Below are positions 22,540-31,157 of a stretch of 34,100 nt of DNA, piece after piece. The first letter of the stretch is position 1; every line of letters begins with the position of its first letter. The notes below the pieces were generated by a model. The model was not told where the DNA came from. It did no database searches and worked only from the letters and a program-made list of their open reading frames with translations. Position numbers and translations under genes: made by a program. This DNA is from Actinomycetota bacterium. Lineage in GTDB: Bacteria; Actinomycetota; Actinomycetes; JACCUZ01. The stretch spans positions 1 to 34,100 of the forward strand of contig JAVEDJ010000197.1 of assembly GCA_030841025.1 (NCBI GenBank), read 5' to 3'.

Positions 22540-23268
22540 GTGACGGATGTTCCACGTGAAACACCGGACGCAGCGGGTGACCATGTTTCACGTGAAACAG
22601 CCGGAACCGAGGCGCGGCACCGTATCTTCGCGCGGCGGCTGCCCGTCGCGGAGCGCTACGCCCAGCTGCTCGCGACGGAGGGCGTGGTCCGTGGGCTGAT
22701 CGGGCCACGCGAGTCCGACCGGATCTGGGACCGCCACCTGCTCAACTGTGCGGTGATGGCCGAGCTGATCGCCCCCGGAGCTCAGGTCTGCGACGTGGGC
22801 TCCGGTGCCGGCCTGCCCGGGATCCCGTTGGCGATCGCCCGACCCGACCTGCAGGTCGAGCTGGTCGATCCCCTGCTGCGGCGCACCACCTTCTTGCAGG
22901 AGGTCGTGGCCGAGCTGGGCCTGGGGAACGTCACGGTGACCAGGGCGCGGGCCGAGGAGCTGGCCGGTACGCAGCGGGCCGACATGGTCACCGCGCGCGC
23001 GGTGGCCGCTATCCCCAAGCTGGCCGCGTGGTGCCTTCCGTTGCTCCGGTCAGACGGTAGTCTCCTGGCGCTGAAGGGTGCGCGCGCCTCGGCAGAGCTG
23101 GCCGACGCGATCGGCGAGCTGCGCCGGCTGGGCGCGCGCCACTGGGACGTCGTGCAGTGCGGCATCCAGGTCCTGACAGAGCCCACCACGGTGGTGCGCG
23201 TCGTCATGGGAGCCGGGGAACCGGCGGCCACGGTGCGGGCCCAGCGCCGAGATAAGAGGAAGCCATGA
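22540..23268 (+). CDS. rsmG: 16S rRNA (guanine-527-N7)-methyltransferase RsmG (GidB)
   Basis: Frame of ORF 22357..23268; GTG 22540 start inferred. VRGLIGPRESDRIWDRHLLNCAVMAELIAPGAQVCDVGSGAGLPGIPLAIARPDLQVELVDPLLRRTTFLQEVV. Confidence 0.95.
   Translation: MTDVPRETPDAAGDHVSRETAGTEARHRIFARRLPVAERYAQLLATEGVVRGLIGPRESDRIWDRHLLNCAVMAELIAPGAQVCDVGSGAGLPGIPLAIARPDLQVELVDPLLRRTTFLQEVVAELGLGNVTVTRARAEELAGTQRADMVTARAVAAIPKLAAWCLPLLRSDGSLLALKGARASAELADAIGELRRLGARHWDVVQCGIQVLTEPTTVVRVVMGAGEPAATVRAQRRDKRKP
22548..22563. promoter_or_regulatory. parS: parS site 1
   Basis: TGTTCCACGTGAAACA matches the ParB-binding consensus TGTTNCACGTGAAACA. Lies inside the rsmG 5' coding region. Confidence 0.92.
22584..22599. 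promoter_or_regulatory. parS: parS site 2
   Basis: TGTTTCACGTGAAACA, a perfect 16-bp palindromic parS, inside rsmG. Confidence 0.96.
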
Positions 23269-24734
23269 GCAGCTCGGTCCAGGAGGCCACCGGTCTCGGC
23301 TGGCCGGAGGTCCCAGGCAGCGGGGCCAGTGCGCCGCGCCGCGGACTCGGGTTGGGCCTCGGATGGCCCGCCCTCGCTCCGGTGGAGGGCCCCATCGACA
23401 CAGCGTCCGGCCTACCTGCGAACGTCGGTGAGACCGCTGCACCCGCCGGCCCGGAAAGGACCGCAGCACCGCGTGGTGCTGAGGGTCCGCCGGCGGACGG
23501 CGGCGCCGATGCCCCGGGCGATGCCCCGGCAGATGTCCCGCCCGACGCACCGGCGGACGGCCGCGCCGACACACCGGCGGTCACGGGAGCGGGTGTCGTC
23601 GTCATGGCGGCCATCGTGGACGTCGCAGACTCGGACGCCGGTCCCCGGCCACCTGTTCCCGCGGGCCGGCTCGGACCGACAACCGGCGCCGAGGCCCACG
23701 AAGCCGCGCCCGCCCCTCCCGTGCAGGCGTATCGCGCGACGGCGCCACTTCCCCACGGGTCGACGGTCGCGACGGCTGAGGAGCTCTCCGTGATGGAGGA
23801 TGTTTCACGTGAAACGGAGGACACCCCCATCGCCCGGGCCGCCGAGACGGCCGTCCGGGTGCTGGCTGGTCGCACGGGGAAGCCGCTGCCCCGGCCGCCG
23901 CACCTACGCGTGCTGACGGTGGCGAACCAGAAGGGTGGCGTCGGCAAGACGACTACCACGGTGAACGTGGCGGCCGCTCTCGCACTGCAGGGCGCCAACG
24001 TGCTCGTCGTCGACCTCGACCCGCAGGGCAATGCCTCGACGGCATTGGGCATCGACCACCACTCCGAGGTCCCGTCGGTCTACGACGTGCTCGTCGACGG
24101 CCGGCCGCTGCACGAGGTGGTCCGTCCGGTGGACGGCATCGCCGGCCTGTGGTGCGCGCCCGCGACCATCGACCTGGCCGGCGCCGAGATCGAGCTGGTG
24201 TCGCTGGTCGCCCGGGAGTCCCGGCTCGACAAGGCCTTGACGGCGTACGCCGCGTGGTGCGACGAGCAGGAGGCGAGCGGTCTGCCGCGGTTGGACTACG
24301 TGCTCATCGACTGCCCACCGAGCCTGGGCCTGCTGACGGTCAACGCGCTGGTCGCGGCGCCCGAGGTGCTCATCCCGATCCAGTGTGAGTACTACGCGCT
24401 CGAAGGCGTCGGCCAGCTGTTGAAGAACATCGAGCTGGTCAAGGCCCACCTCAACCCTGGCCTGCATGTCTCGACGGTGCTGCTCACGATGTACGACGCG
24501 CGGACCCGGCTCGCAGCCCAGGTGGCCGACGAGGTGCGCACCCACTTCGCGACCACCGTGCTGCGGACCACCATTCCGCGTTCGGTTCGCATCTCGGAGG
24601 CACCGAGCTATGGCCAGACGGTGATGACCTACGATCCGGGATCCACCGGGGCGTTGTCCTATCTGGAGGCGGCCCGGGAGATGGCGATCCGCGGAGCGGT
24701 CAAGCCGGACGTGCGTGCAGAGGAGACATCGTGA
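23265..24734 (+). CDS. parA: Chromosome-partitioning ATPase ParA
   Basis: [63 protein letters not shown]...[16 protein letters not shown]. Start uncertain: ATG 23265 overlaps the rsmG stop, but ATG 23793 has a good GAGGAG RBS and gives a conventional-length protein. Confidence 0.96.
   Translation: MSSSVQEATGLGWPEVPGSGASAPRRGLGLGLGWPALAPVEGPIDTASGLPANVGETAAPAGPERTAAPRGAEGPPADGGADAPGDAPADVPPDAPADGRADTPAVTGAGVVVMAAIVDVADSDAGPRPPVPAGRLGPTTGAEAHEAAPAPPVQAYRATAPLPHGSTVATAEELSVMEDVSRETEDTPIARAAETAVRVLAGRTGKPLPRPPHLRVLTVANQKGGVGKTTTTVNVAAALALQGANVLVVDLDPQGNASTALGIDHHSEVPSVYDVLVDGRPLHEVVRPVDGIAGLWCAPATIDLAGAEIELVSLVARESRLDKALTAYAAWCDEQEASGLPRLDYVLIDCPPSLGLLTVNALVAAPEVLIPIQCEYYALEGVGQLLKNIELVKAHLNPGLHVSTVLLTMYDARTRLAAQVADEVRTHFATTVLRTTIPRSVRISEAPSYGQTVMTYDPGSTGALSYLEAAREMAIRGAVKPDVRAEETS
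23801..23816. promoter_or_regulatory. parS: parS site 3 (15/16 match)
   Basis: TGTTTCACGTGAAACG within parA, encoding DVSRET. Confidence 0.88.
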
Positions 24735-25807
24735 GCGAGAAGAAGCGTGGCCTCGGGCGTGGACTGGGTGCCCTGATACCGACGGCGCCCGGCAAGGAGG
24801 ACGGGGCGTCCAGCGGCCCGTCGCCGGTCGATCTGCTGATTCCCGCGAGAGCGCCGGCCGCGGGTCGGCCGGCCGCGACTACCGGGGACGGCGCTCCCGC
24901 ACGGAACGCCGACGCCGGTAAGGGAGCCGGTGAGGATGCCAGCCCGGCTACCGTCGCGGACCCGGACGGAGCACCAACCGCCGGCGGTGCCTACTTCGCC
25001 GAGCTGCCGCGCGATGCCATCACGCCCAACCCGCGACAGCCCCGCGAGGTCTTCGACGAGGAGGCCATGGCCGAGCTGGTCCACTCCGTGCGCGAGGTCG
25101 GACTGCTGCAGCCGATCGTCGTCCGGCCCCAGGGCGACGGTCGCTACGAGCTGATCATGGGGGAGCGGCGCTGGCGGGCGGCCGCCGAGGCCGGGCTGGA
25201 GACCATCCCGGCGATCGTGCGGCAAACGGGCGACGACGTCATGCTGCGGGACGCGTTGCTGGAGAACCTGCACCGCGCCCAGCTCAACCCCCTCGAGGAG
25301 GCCGCCGCCTACGACCAGCTGCTGGCCGACTTCGGCTGCACCCACGACGAGCTGGCCGGGCGGATCGGCCGGTCCCGCCCGCAGATCTCCAACACCCTGC
25401 GGCTGCTCAAGCTGCCGCCCTCGGTCCAGCGCCGGGTGGCCGCGGGCGTGCTGTCCGCTGGCCACGCCCGCGCTGTGCTCGGCCTCGAGGATGCCGCCGG
25501 GCAGGAGCGGTTGGCGCAGCGCATCGTGGCCGAGGGACTGTCGGTCCGCTCCGTCGAGGAGATCGTGGCCCTGGGCGGGGACGACGCCAAGGCGCCGCGG
25601 GCCCGGCGGGCGAACAAGCCGGTGGCCCCCAAGCTGGAGGTCCTGGCGAACCGGCTCGCCGACCGGTTCGAGACCCGGGTCAAGGTGGACCTGGGTCGCT
25701 CCAAGGGCCGGATCGTGGTCGAGTTCGCCTCCATCGACGACCTGGAGCGCATCGTCGGCCTGATGACCGACGGCGCCCACGACTCGCCCGCCGCCTCCGA
25801 CAGCTGA
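24731..25807 (+). CDS. parB: Chromosome-partitioning protein ParB
   Basis: 358 aa: [108 protein letters not shown]. Confidence 0.98.
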   Translation: MSEKKRGLGRGLGALIPTAPGKEDGASSGPSPVDLLIPARAPAAGRPAATTGDGAPARNADAGKGAGEDASPATVADPDGAPTAGGAYFAELPRDAITPNPRQPREVFDEEAMAELVHSVREVGLLQPIVVRPQGDGRYELIMGERRWRAAAEAGLETIPAIVRQTGDDVMLRDALLENLHRAQLNPLEEAAAYDQLLADFGCTHDELAGRIGRSRPQISNTLRLLKLPPSVQRRVAAGVLSAGHARAVLGLEDAAGQERLAQRIVAEGLSVRSVEEIVALGGDDAKAPRARRANKPVAPKLEVLANRLADRFETRVKVDLGRSKGRIVVEFASIDDLERIVGLMTDGAHDSPAASDS

Positions 25808-25813
25808 TCGACA

Positions 25814-25837
25814 TATCGCTTTGTCGACAAAGCGATA
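25814..25837. repeat. Perfect 24-bp palindrome downstream of parB
   Basis: TATCGCTTTGTCGACAAAGCGATA is exactly self-complementary. It starts 6 nt after the parB stop. Confidence 0.95.
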
Positions 25838-25960
25838 CAGGCGGGCCAGTCCTCCCGGCCACCCAGACAGCCACGCCGGCGGACCCTCGGGGTCTGGTCG
25901 CGCGGTGCTGCGGTCACTACGATGCTCGGCGAACAGCGACTCGAGGCCGGGGAGGCAGGG

Positions 25961-26644
25961 GTGTCGCGACGGCTCGCCAGCCTCACGCTCGACAACCTCG
26001 ACGATCTGCCACGCCGGTGCCGGCGCTGCGTCTTCTGGGAGCTCGACCCCGTCGCCCGGGAGATCGCCCGCGACAACGGCGATGTCGAGCTCGAGAAGGA
26101 GGCGTGGCTGTCGGCGACCCTGCTCGAGTGGGGGTCGTGCGGCAAGGTCGTCTACGTCGACTCGTCCCCGGCCGGCTACCTGCTCTACGCCCCGCCTGCC
26201 TACGTCCCCCGCAGCGTGGCCTTCCCGACCTCGCCTGTCTCCGGTGACGCAGTGCTGCTGATGACGGCCCGGGTGCTGGACGAGTTCCAGGGGGGTGGCT
26301 TCGGTCGGATGCTGCTGCAGGGCGCCGCCAAGGACCTGTCCCGCCGGGGTGTCCGAGCCATTGAGGCGTTCGGCTCCCTGACGCCCTCGGGCGAGGCGGA
26401 GGAACGCGAGGACGCGTACGACCAGCCGGGCTCACGGTCACGTGCCGCCCGACGGGCCAACCCCTGCGTCGTTCCCGCGGACTATCTGCTGGCCGTGGGC
26501 TTCAAGACGGTTCGACCCCACCACCGCTTCCCGCGGCTGCGCCTGGAGCTCAAGAACGCGGTGTCGTGGCGCGAGGACGTCGAGGTCGCCCTCGAGCGGC
26601 TGCTCGGGTCGATGAACCCCGAGCCGGTCTTCCGTCCGGTCTGA
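25961..26644 (+). CDS. GNAT-family N-acetyltransferase (conserved parB-adjacent protein)
   Basis: Frame of ORF 25922..26644. GTG 25961 follows GGAGGCAGGG; ATG 25922 is the alternative. DAVLLMTARVLDEFQGGGFGRMLLQGAAKDLSRRGVRAIEAFG resembles the GNAT acetyl-CoA loop. Confidence 0.75.
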   Translation: MSRRLASLTLDNLDDLPRRCRRCVFWELDPVAREIARDNGDVELEKEAWLSATLLEWGSCGKVVYVDSSPAGYLLYAPPAYVPRSVAFPTSPVSGDAVLLMTARVLDEFQGGGFGRMLLQGAAKDLSRRGVRAIEAFGSLTPSGEAEEREDAYDQPGSRSRAARRANPCVVPADYLLAVGFKTVRPHHRFPRLRLELKNAVSWREDVEVALERLLGSMNPEPVFRPV

Positions 26645-26646
26645 CG

Positions 26647-27825
26647 CTAGCCGGGCCGCCCGGCGCCGGTCCGCAGATCCGCTGGGATGTGCAGCAAGCC
26701 GGTCTCGGCGTCCTCGTCCGGCGGTAGGTAGAGCCGCTGCACGGCGGCCACCACGGCCTCCGCGAGCACGTCGCGGAAGGCCGGATCGGCCAGTCGCGCG
26801 GCGTCTCCCGGGTTGGACAGGTAACCGGGCTCGATCCGCACGGCGGGCATCCGGGTGCGCCGCAGCAGGTCCCACGTCTTGCGGTGCGCGCGCAGGTCGA
26901 CCAGGTCGGTGCGGGCGCACACCTCTCGCTGCACCAGGTCGGCGAACCGTTCACCCACAGAGGAGTGGTGGTCGATCCGGTCGTTGCCGAAGTAGTAGGT
27001 GGCGCAGCCGGCGGCCTGCGGATTGGCCTGCGCGTCGACGTGCAGCGAGATCACCAGATCGGCGCCGGCCGCGTTGGCGAAACCGGCGCGATCCACCTCG
27101 TCGAGGTCGCCGTCGGGTCCGCGGGTGAGGAACGCGGAGCTTCCCGTGAGGGTGAGCCGGCCCTCGACCCGGGAGGCGAGGTCGTAGGCCAGGGCCGCTT
27201 CGTCCAGGCCGTGGCCGGAGACACCGATGTCTGCGCCGCCGTGGCCGGGGTCGATGATGACCAGCTTGCCCGACAGCGTCGGTCCGGCGCGGTTGATCGC
27301 CTCGGACTCGCGCATGGCGTGCGGGCGGCCGCCGACGACGGTGCGCGCAAGCTTGTCGAGCGCCTTGAACGTCGTGGGCCCACAGGTCCCATCGGCGGGG
27401 ATGCCGACGTTGCGCTGGAACTCGCGCAGCGCCTGCTCGGTCTCGACGCCGAACAGGCCGTCGACCCGACCGCAGTCGAAGCCCATGTCGAGCATGCGCT
27501 GCTGCAGCGTGGCCACGTCGTCGCCGGCCTGCAGGCGCGCGGGCATGTAGAACAGGATGCGGTCGCCGATGCGCCAGCGAGCCTCATCCAGTGCGTGGTA
27601 CGTCGTCGCGCCGACCACGCCGTCGACGGTGAGACCGCGTTGCTGCTGGAACGCGCGCACGGCCCGGTCGGTGTCATCGTCGAACACCGCGGTGCTGGTG
27701 CCCGACAGTGGCGCGGACAGGTCGGCCAGCAGGCCGAGGACGACGAGCTTGAAGCGGATCTCCGCGACCGCAGGCCCCGCGTCGCCGTGCCGGTAGGCGC
27801 GTTCAGAAGACCGCTCGAAGGACAT
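26647..27825 (-). CDS. cwlM: N-acetylmuramoyl-L-alanine amidase-fold protein with two N-terminal peptidoglycan-binding domains (CwlM-like)
   Basis: Two PG_binding_1 repeats (DRAVRAFQQQRGLTVDGVVGATTY, EQALREFQRNVGIPADGTCGPTTF) then Amidase_3 (LVIIDPGHGGADIGVSGHGLDEAALAYDLASRVE..., VISLHVDAQANP). Start at MSFERSSERAYRHGD (27825) after GAGGAGC. Next to trxA/trxB as in the mycobacterial trxB-trxC-cwlM-parB order. Confidence 0.88.
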   Translation of the reverse strand: MSFERSSERAYRHGDAGPAVAEIRFKLVVLGLLADLSAPLSGTSTAVFDDDTDRAVRAFQQQRGLTVDGVVGATTYHALDEARWRIGDRILFYMPARLQAGDDVATLQQRMLDMGFDCGRVDGLFGVETEQALREFQRNVGIPADGTCGPTTFKALDKLARTVVGGRPHAMRESEAINRAGPTLSGKLVIIDPGHGGADIGVSGHGLDEAALAYDLASRVEGRLTLTGSSAFLTRGPDGDLDEVDRAGFANAAGADLVISLHVDAQANPQAAGCATYYFGNDRIDHHSSVGERFADLVQREVCARTDLVDLRAHRKTWDLLRRTRMPAVRIEPGYLSNPGDAARLADPAFRDVLAEAVVAAVQRLYLPPDEDAETGLLHIPADLRTGAGRPG

Positions 27826-27892
27826 CGAGGGTTGCTCCTCGGGTCGGAAGGGCGGGCGGGCGATGGTACCGCGCCGATCCCCACCGCCGTCC

Positions 27893-27925
27893 GCCGGCAA
27901 ACAGCGCCGCAGAGGCGTTGCCGGC
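27893..27925 (-). terminator. Inverted repeat between trxA and the cwlM-like gene; possible attenuator, terminator or RNA-processing hairpin
   Basis: GCCGGCAA-acag-CGCC-gcaga-GGCG-TTGCCGGC: an 8-bp outer and 4-bp inner stem with a 4-nt bulge. No U-tract. Confidence 0.35.
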
Positions 27926-27960
27926 CGGCGAACGGCCGACGGGTCCGAGCAGTGCGGCCG

Positions 27961-28287
27961 CTAGATGAAGGCTTCGAGGTCCTTGAGCAGCAGGGCCTTG
28001 GGCTTGGCGCCCACGATGGTCTTGACCACCTCGCCGCCCTTGTAGACGTTCAAGGTCGGGATCGACACGACGCCGTACTGCGCGGCGGTCTGGGGGTTCT
28101 CGTCGACGTTCAGCTTCACAATGGTGATCTTGTCGGCGTGCTCGCCGGCGATCTCCTCGAGGATGGGCGCGACCTGGCGGCAGGGCCCACACCACTCCGC
28201 CCAGAAGTCCACCAGTACTGGCTTGTCGTGCTCGAGCACGTCGGCGGTGAAGCTGTCGTCGGTGACGTGCTTTGTGGTGTCGCCCAC
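27961..28287 (-). CDS. trxA: Thioredoxin
   Basis: GTG 28287: [93 protein letters not shown] active site. Confidence 0.98.
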   Translation of the reverse strand: MGDTTKHVTDDSFTADVLEHDKPVLVDFWAEWCGPCRQVAPILEEIAGEHADKITIVKLNVDENPQTAAQYGVVSIPTLNVYKGGEVVKTIVGAKPKALLLKDLEAFI

Positions 28288-28334
28288 GGGAGATCCTTTC
28301 GTTGCGGTCGAGTGGGTTGGCTGTTGGGCGCGGC

Positions 28335-29324
28335 TCACGCGCCGACGCTGGCCGCCTGCGCGGCCTGGACTGGGTCTCCGGTCAGGTGCGCGTCGTCGAG
28401 CGACGTGAGGTAGCGCTCGGCGTCGAGTGCGGCGGCGCACCCGGTGCCGGCGGCGGTCACGGCCTGACGGTAGACGTGGTCCACGACATCGCCGCAGGCG
28501 AAGACACCGACGACGTTGGTGCGGGTGGTCGGGTGGTCGACCAGCAGGTAACCCTCGTCATCGCGGCGCAGCTGGCCCTGGAAGAGCTCGCTGCGTGGGT
28601 CGTGCCCGATGGCGATGAACAGGCCGGTGACCTCGACGGTGGACTGCTCGCCGGACTTGACGTTGCGGACGGTGACGCCCTGCAGCTTGTTCTCGCCGAG
28701 GATGTCGACGACCTCGCTGTCCCAGAGGTAACGGATCTTGTCGTTGGCGAAGGCCCGCTCCTGCATGATCTTGGACGCGCGCAGGGCGTCACGGCGGTGG
28801 ATGATCGTGACGGACCGGGCGAAGCGGGTGAGGAACGTCGCCTCTTCGATGGCGGTGTCCCCGCCGCCGACGACCGCGATGTCCTGGTCACGGAAGAAGA
28901 ACCCGTCGCACGTCGCGCACCAGGAGACTCCGTGCCCGGAGAGCTGCTTCTCCTTAGGCAGGCCCAGCTCGCGGTAGCCGGATCCGGTCGCGACGATCAC
29001 GGCGCGCGCGGAGTGCTGCTGACCCGAGCCGTCCGTGACAACCTTGACGTCCCCGGTCAGGTCGACCGCGGTCACGTCGTCGCTGACCAGCTCGGCACCG
29101 AACCGCTCGGCCTGCTTGCGCAGGCTGTCCATCAGGTCCGGGCCCATGACCCCCTCGGGGAAGCCGGGGAAGTTCTCGACGTCGGTGGTGTTCATCAGGG
29201 CGCCACCGGACGTGACGGACCCCTCGAACACCAGCGGGTGCAGGTTGGCCCGGGCCGCGTAGATGGCGGCCGTGTACCCGGCCGGGCCGGAGCCGATGAT
29301 GATCACGTTGCGCGGGTCGCTCAC
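28335..29324 (-). CDS. trxB: Thioredoxin-disulfide reductase
   Basis: [102 protein letters not shown]. Start: GTG 29324 with AGGAAGG RBS, or ATG 29396 with a [12 protein letters not shown] extension. Confidence 0.97.
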   Translation of the reverse strand: MSDPRNVIIIGSGPAGYTAAIYAARANLHPLVFEGSVTSGGALMNTTDVENFPGFPEGVMGPDLMDSLRKQAERFGAELVSDDVTAVDLTGDVKVVTDGSGQQHSARAVIVATGSGYRELGLPKEKQLSGHGVSWCATCDGFFFRDQDIAVVGGGDTAIEEATFLTRFARSVTIIHRRDALRASKIMQERAFANDKIRYLWDSEVVDILGENKLQGVTVRNVKSGEQSTVEVTGLFIAIGHDPRSELFQGQLRRDDEGYLLVDHPTTRTNVVGVFACGDVVDHVYRQAVTAAGTGCAAALDAERYLTSLDDAHLTGDPVQAAQAASVGA

Positions 29325-29434
29325 GGTGTCGCGGGGCCTTCCTGGATCGTCGTAGAAATCGTCGTAGGGATCGTCGTGGGATCGTCCCGGACGCATGGAT
29401 CAACCGATCCTAAGCGTCGCCCATTCCTTACCCA

Positions 29435-30310
29435 TCAGGGGCGCGCGACGCGACGGAAGGCCAGGAACGTCTGCGAGGGGCAGCCCGGCGCGACCGCATA
29501 GACGTCTACGGTCGTTCTGCTGCCGGTGGTCGGCAGCACGATGATCGTGGCCGGTTGGCCGAGGTACGTGGCGACGTCGACGGCCAGCGGAGTGACCGGT
29601 TTACCTGCCAGGTCGGCCACGCAGGCGGCGAGCGGTGCGCCGCCGGTCAAGCCGTCCGCCGAGCCGGGGCTCGTCTGCGTGCTGGCCGACCCGGAACCGG
29701 CCGACCCGGCGCGGTCCTCCGTGGCGGCGCGTGGCTTGGGGACGGCGGCCGCCAGACCGCGCACCAAGGCCGGCACCTGCGCCGCCAACGACTCGCTGGT
29801 GTAGTCACGGCCGCTCGCCGTCACCGGGTAGGTCCCACTGTCGGCGCCGGCCTGGGCACCCGCTTCCCGCCGCGCGTCGCTCGCGCTGCCAGCAGTGCTG
29901 GTGCCGTCGTTCGGGCTCAGGAAGGCCGCGTAGCCGAGCCCACCGAGGGCGAGCAGCAGTACGACGGCGGCCGCCTGCAGGACGCGCGTGCCCGGCACCC
30001 TGCGGCGTCCGTCAGACAGCGGGGTGACCGTGGCGGCCGACGTTGCGGTCGCAGGGCCGCGGGCCACGGCCAGCGCGACGTCGAGGCTGTGCGCTACGTC
30101 GTCGGGCATCGGGGTCACGACAGCAGCCCCCCTCAGCAGCCCGCGGACGTCGTCGAGGGCAGCGTGCCGGGCCCGGCAGGCCGCGCAGCCGGAGAGGTGC
30201 CGGGCAGCCCGGTCGGCTTCGGCCGCATCGAGCAGGTCCTCGTCGAGGTCGGCGAGCACGTCCGGGTCCAGATGTGCCGAGGGTGACTGGTGGGGCGGCT
30301 GCGGTGTCAT
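29435..30310 (-). CDS. Anti-sigma factor with zf-HC2 (ZAS) domain and single TM segment
   Basis: AARHLSGCAACRARHAAL (H-x3-C-x2-C), TM segment VLQAAAVVLLLALGGLGYAAFL, extracytoplasmic Ser/Ala-rich C-terminus. Directly follows the ECF sigma gene. Confidence 0.88.
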   Translation of the reverse strand: MTPQPPHQSPSAHLDPDVLADLDEDLLDAAEADRAARHLSGCAACRARHAALDDVRGLLRGAAVVTPMPDDVAHSLDVALAVARGPATATSAATVTPLSDGRRRVPGTRVLQAAAVVLLLALGGLGYAAFLSPNDGTSTAGSASDARREAGAQAGADSGTYPVTASGRDYTSESLAAQVPALVRGLAAAVPKPRAATEDRAGSAGSGSASTQTSPGSADGLTGGAPLAACVADLAGKPVTPLAVDVATYLGQPATIIVLPTTGSRTTVDVYAVAPGCPSQTFLAFRRVARP

Positions 30311-31038
30311 CGGATCGGTTCACCTCCTTCGTCGCGGGTCGCAGGCATGCTCGCGGTGGCAGGTGCTCGGCGACCGCCGTCAGCCGAGCCGTCCCCGCCG
30401 GGGTCGTCGCTGGGTGGGACGCCGCCGGCGCCGGTGGGGTTCCCGCCCGGGGCGCTGGGCGCGGGGCGGTCCGCGACCTCCGGTCGCAGGAGCGCCAGCA
30501 GCCGGGCGCGCCCGCGCGAGCAGCGGCTCTTGATGGTGCCGGCCGGGCACTCGAGCACCTCAGCGGCGTCCTGGACCGACCAGCCGTACATGTCGATGAG
30601 CACCAGCGCGGCGCGCTGCTCCGCGGGCAGGGTGGCGAGCGCGGCCTCGAGGTCCAGGGCGAGCTCCCGCGCGGCCATGGCGTCGGGGCCGGGCGCGGGC
30701 AGGTCGTGCTCCGGCCAGGGATCGGCCGGCCTGCTGGCGCTGCGTCGTACCCGGTCGAGGCAGGCATTCACCACGATGCGGTGCAGCCACGTGGTGACGG
30801 CCGACTCCGCCCGGAAGGCCGCGGCCCCGCCGGCAGATGACGCGCGGAAGGCCGACACGAGGGCGTCCTGCAGGGCGTCGGCGGCCTCCTCGCGGTCACC
30901 GAGCGTGCGCAGCGCCACCCCCCAGAGCCGGTCGCGGTGCCGGCGGACCACCTCGCCGAAGGCATCGGCGTCGCCGTCGGCATGCGCTGCCATCAGCTCC
31001 GTGTCGGAGCGTGACGCGGGCGCGCCTGGATCGGTCAC
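30307..31038 (-). CDS. sigM: ECF RNA polymerase sigma factor, SigM-like
   Basis: 243 aa: DADAFGEVVRRHRDRLWGVALRTLGDREEAADALQDALVSAFR (sigma2), LPAEQRAALVLIDMYGWSVQDAAEVLECPAGTIKSRCSRGRARLLALL (sigma4). Overlaps the anti-sigma start; neighbourhood matches sigM-trxB-trxA. Confidence 0.9.
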   Translation of the reverse strand: MTDPGAPASRSDTELMAAHADGDADAFGEVVRRHRDRLWGVALRTLGDREEAADALQDALVSAFRASSAGGAAAFRAESAVTTWLHRIVVNACLDRVRRSASRPADPWPEHDLPAPGPDAMAARELALDLEAALATLPAEQRAALVLIDMYGWSVQDAAEVLECPAGTIKSRCSRGRARLLALLRPEVADRPAPSAPGGNPTGAGGVPPSDDPGGDGSADGGRRAPATASMPATRDEGGEPIR

Positions 31039-31157
31039 CGAGGCCCCTTTCGCGCGGCGGACGGCCCCACTCGCAGCTCCACCCTAGGTCGGCAGGTACC
31101 GCGCTCGCCTCAAGCCGGGCCGCACCGGCCGTTCCCGCTGCCCCCCGGTCGGGACCG

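Noticed and set aside
25821-26261. TTG-initiated 146-aa ORF starting inside the 24-bp palindrome (MSTKRYRRASPPGHP...)
   Set aside because: It overlaps the GNAT gene in another frame and has Arg/Ser/Pro-rich shadow composition.
26884-28413. 509-aa plus-strand ORF opposite the cwlM-like gene and trxA
   Set aside because: Antisense shadow of conserved genes.
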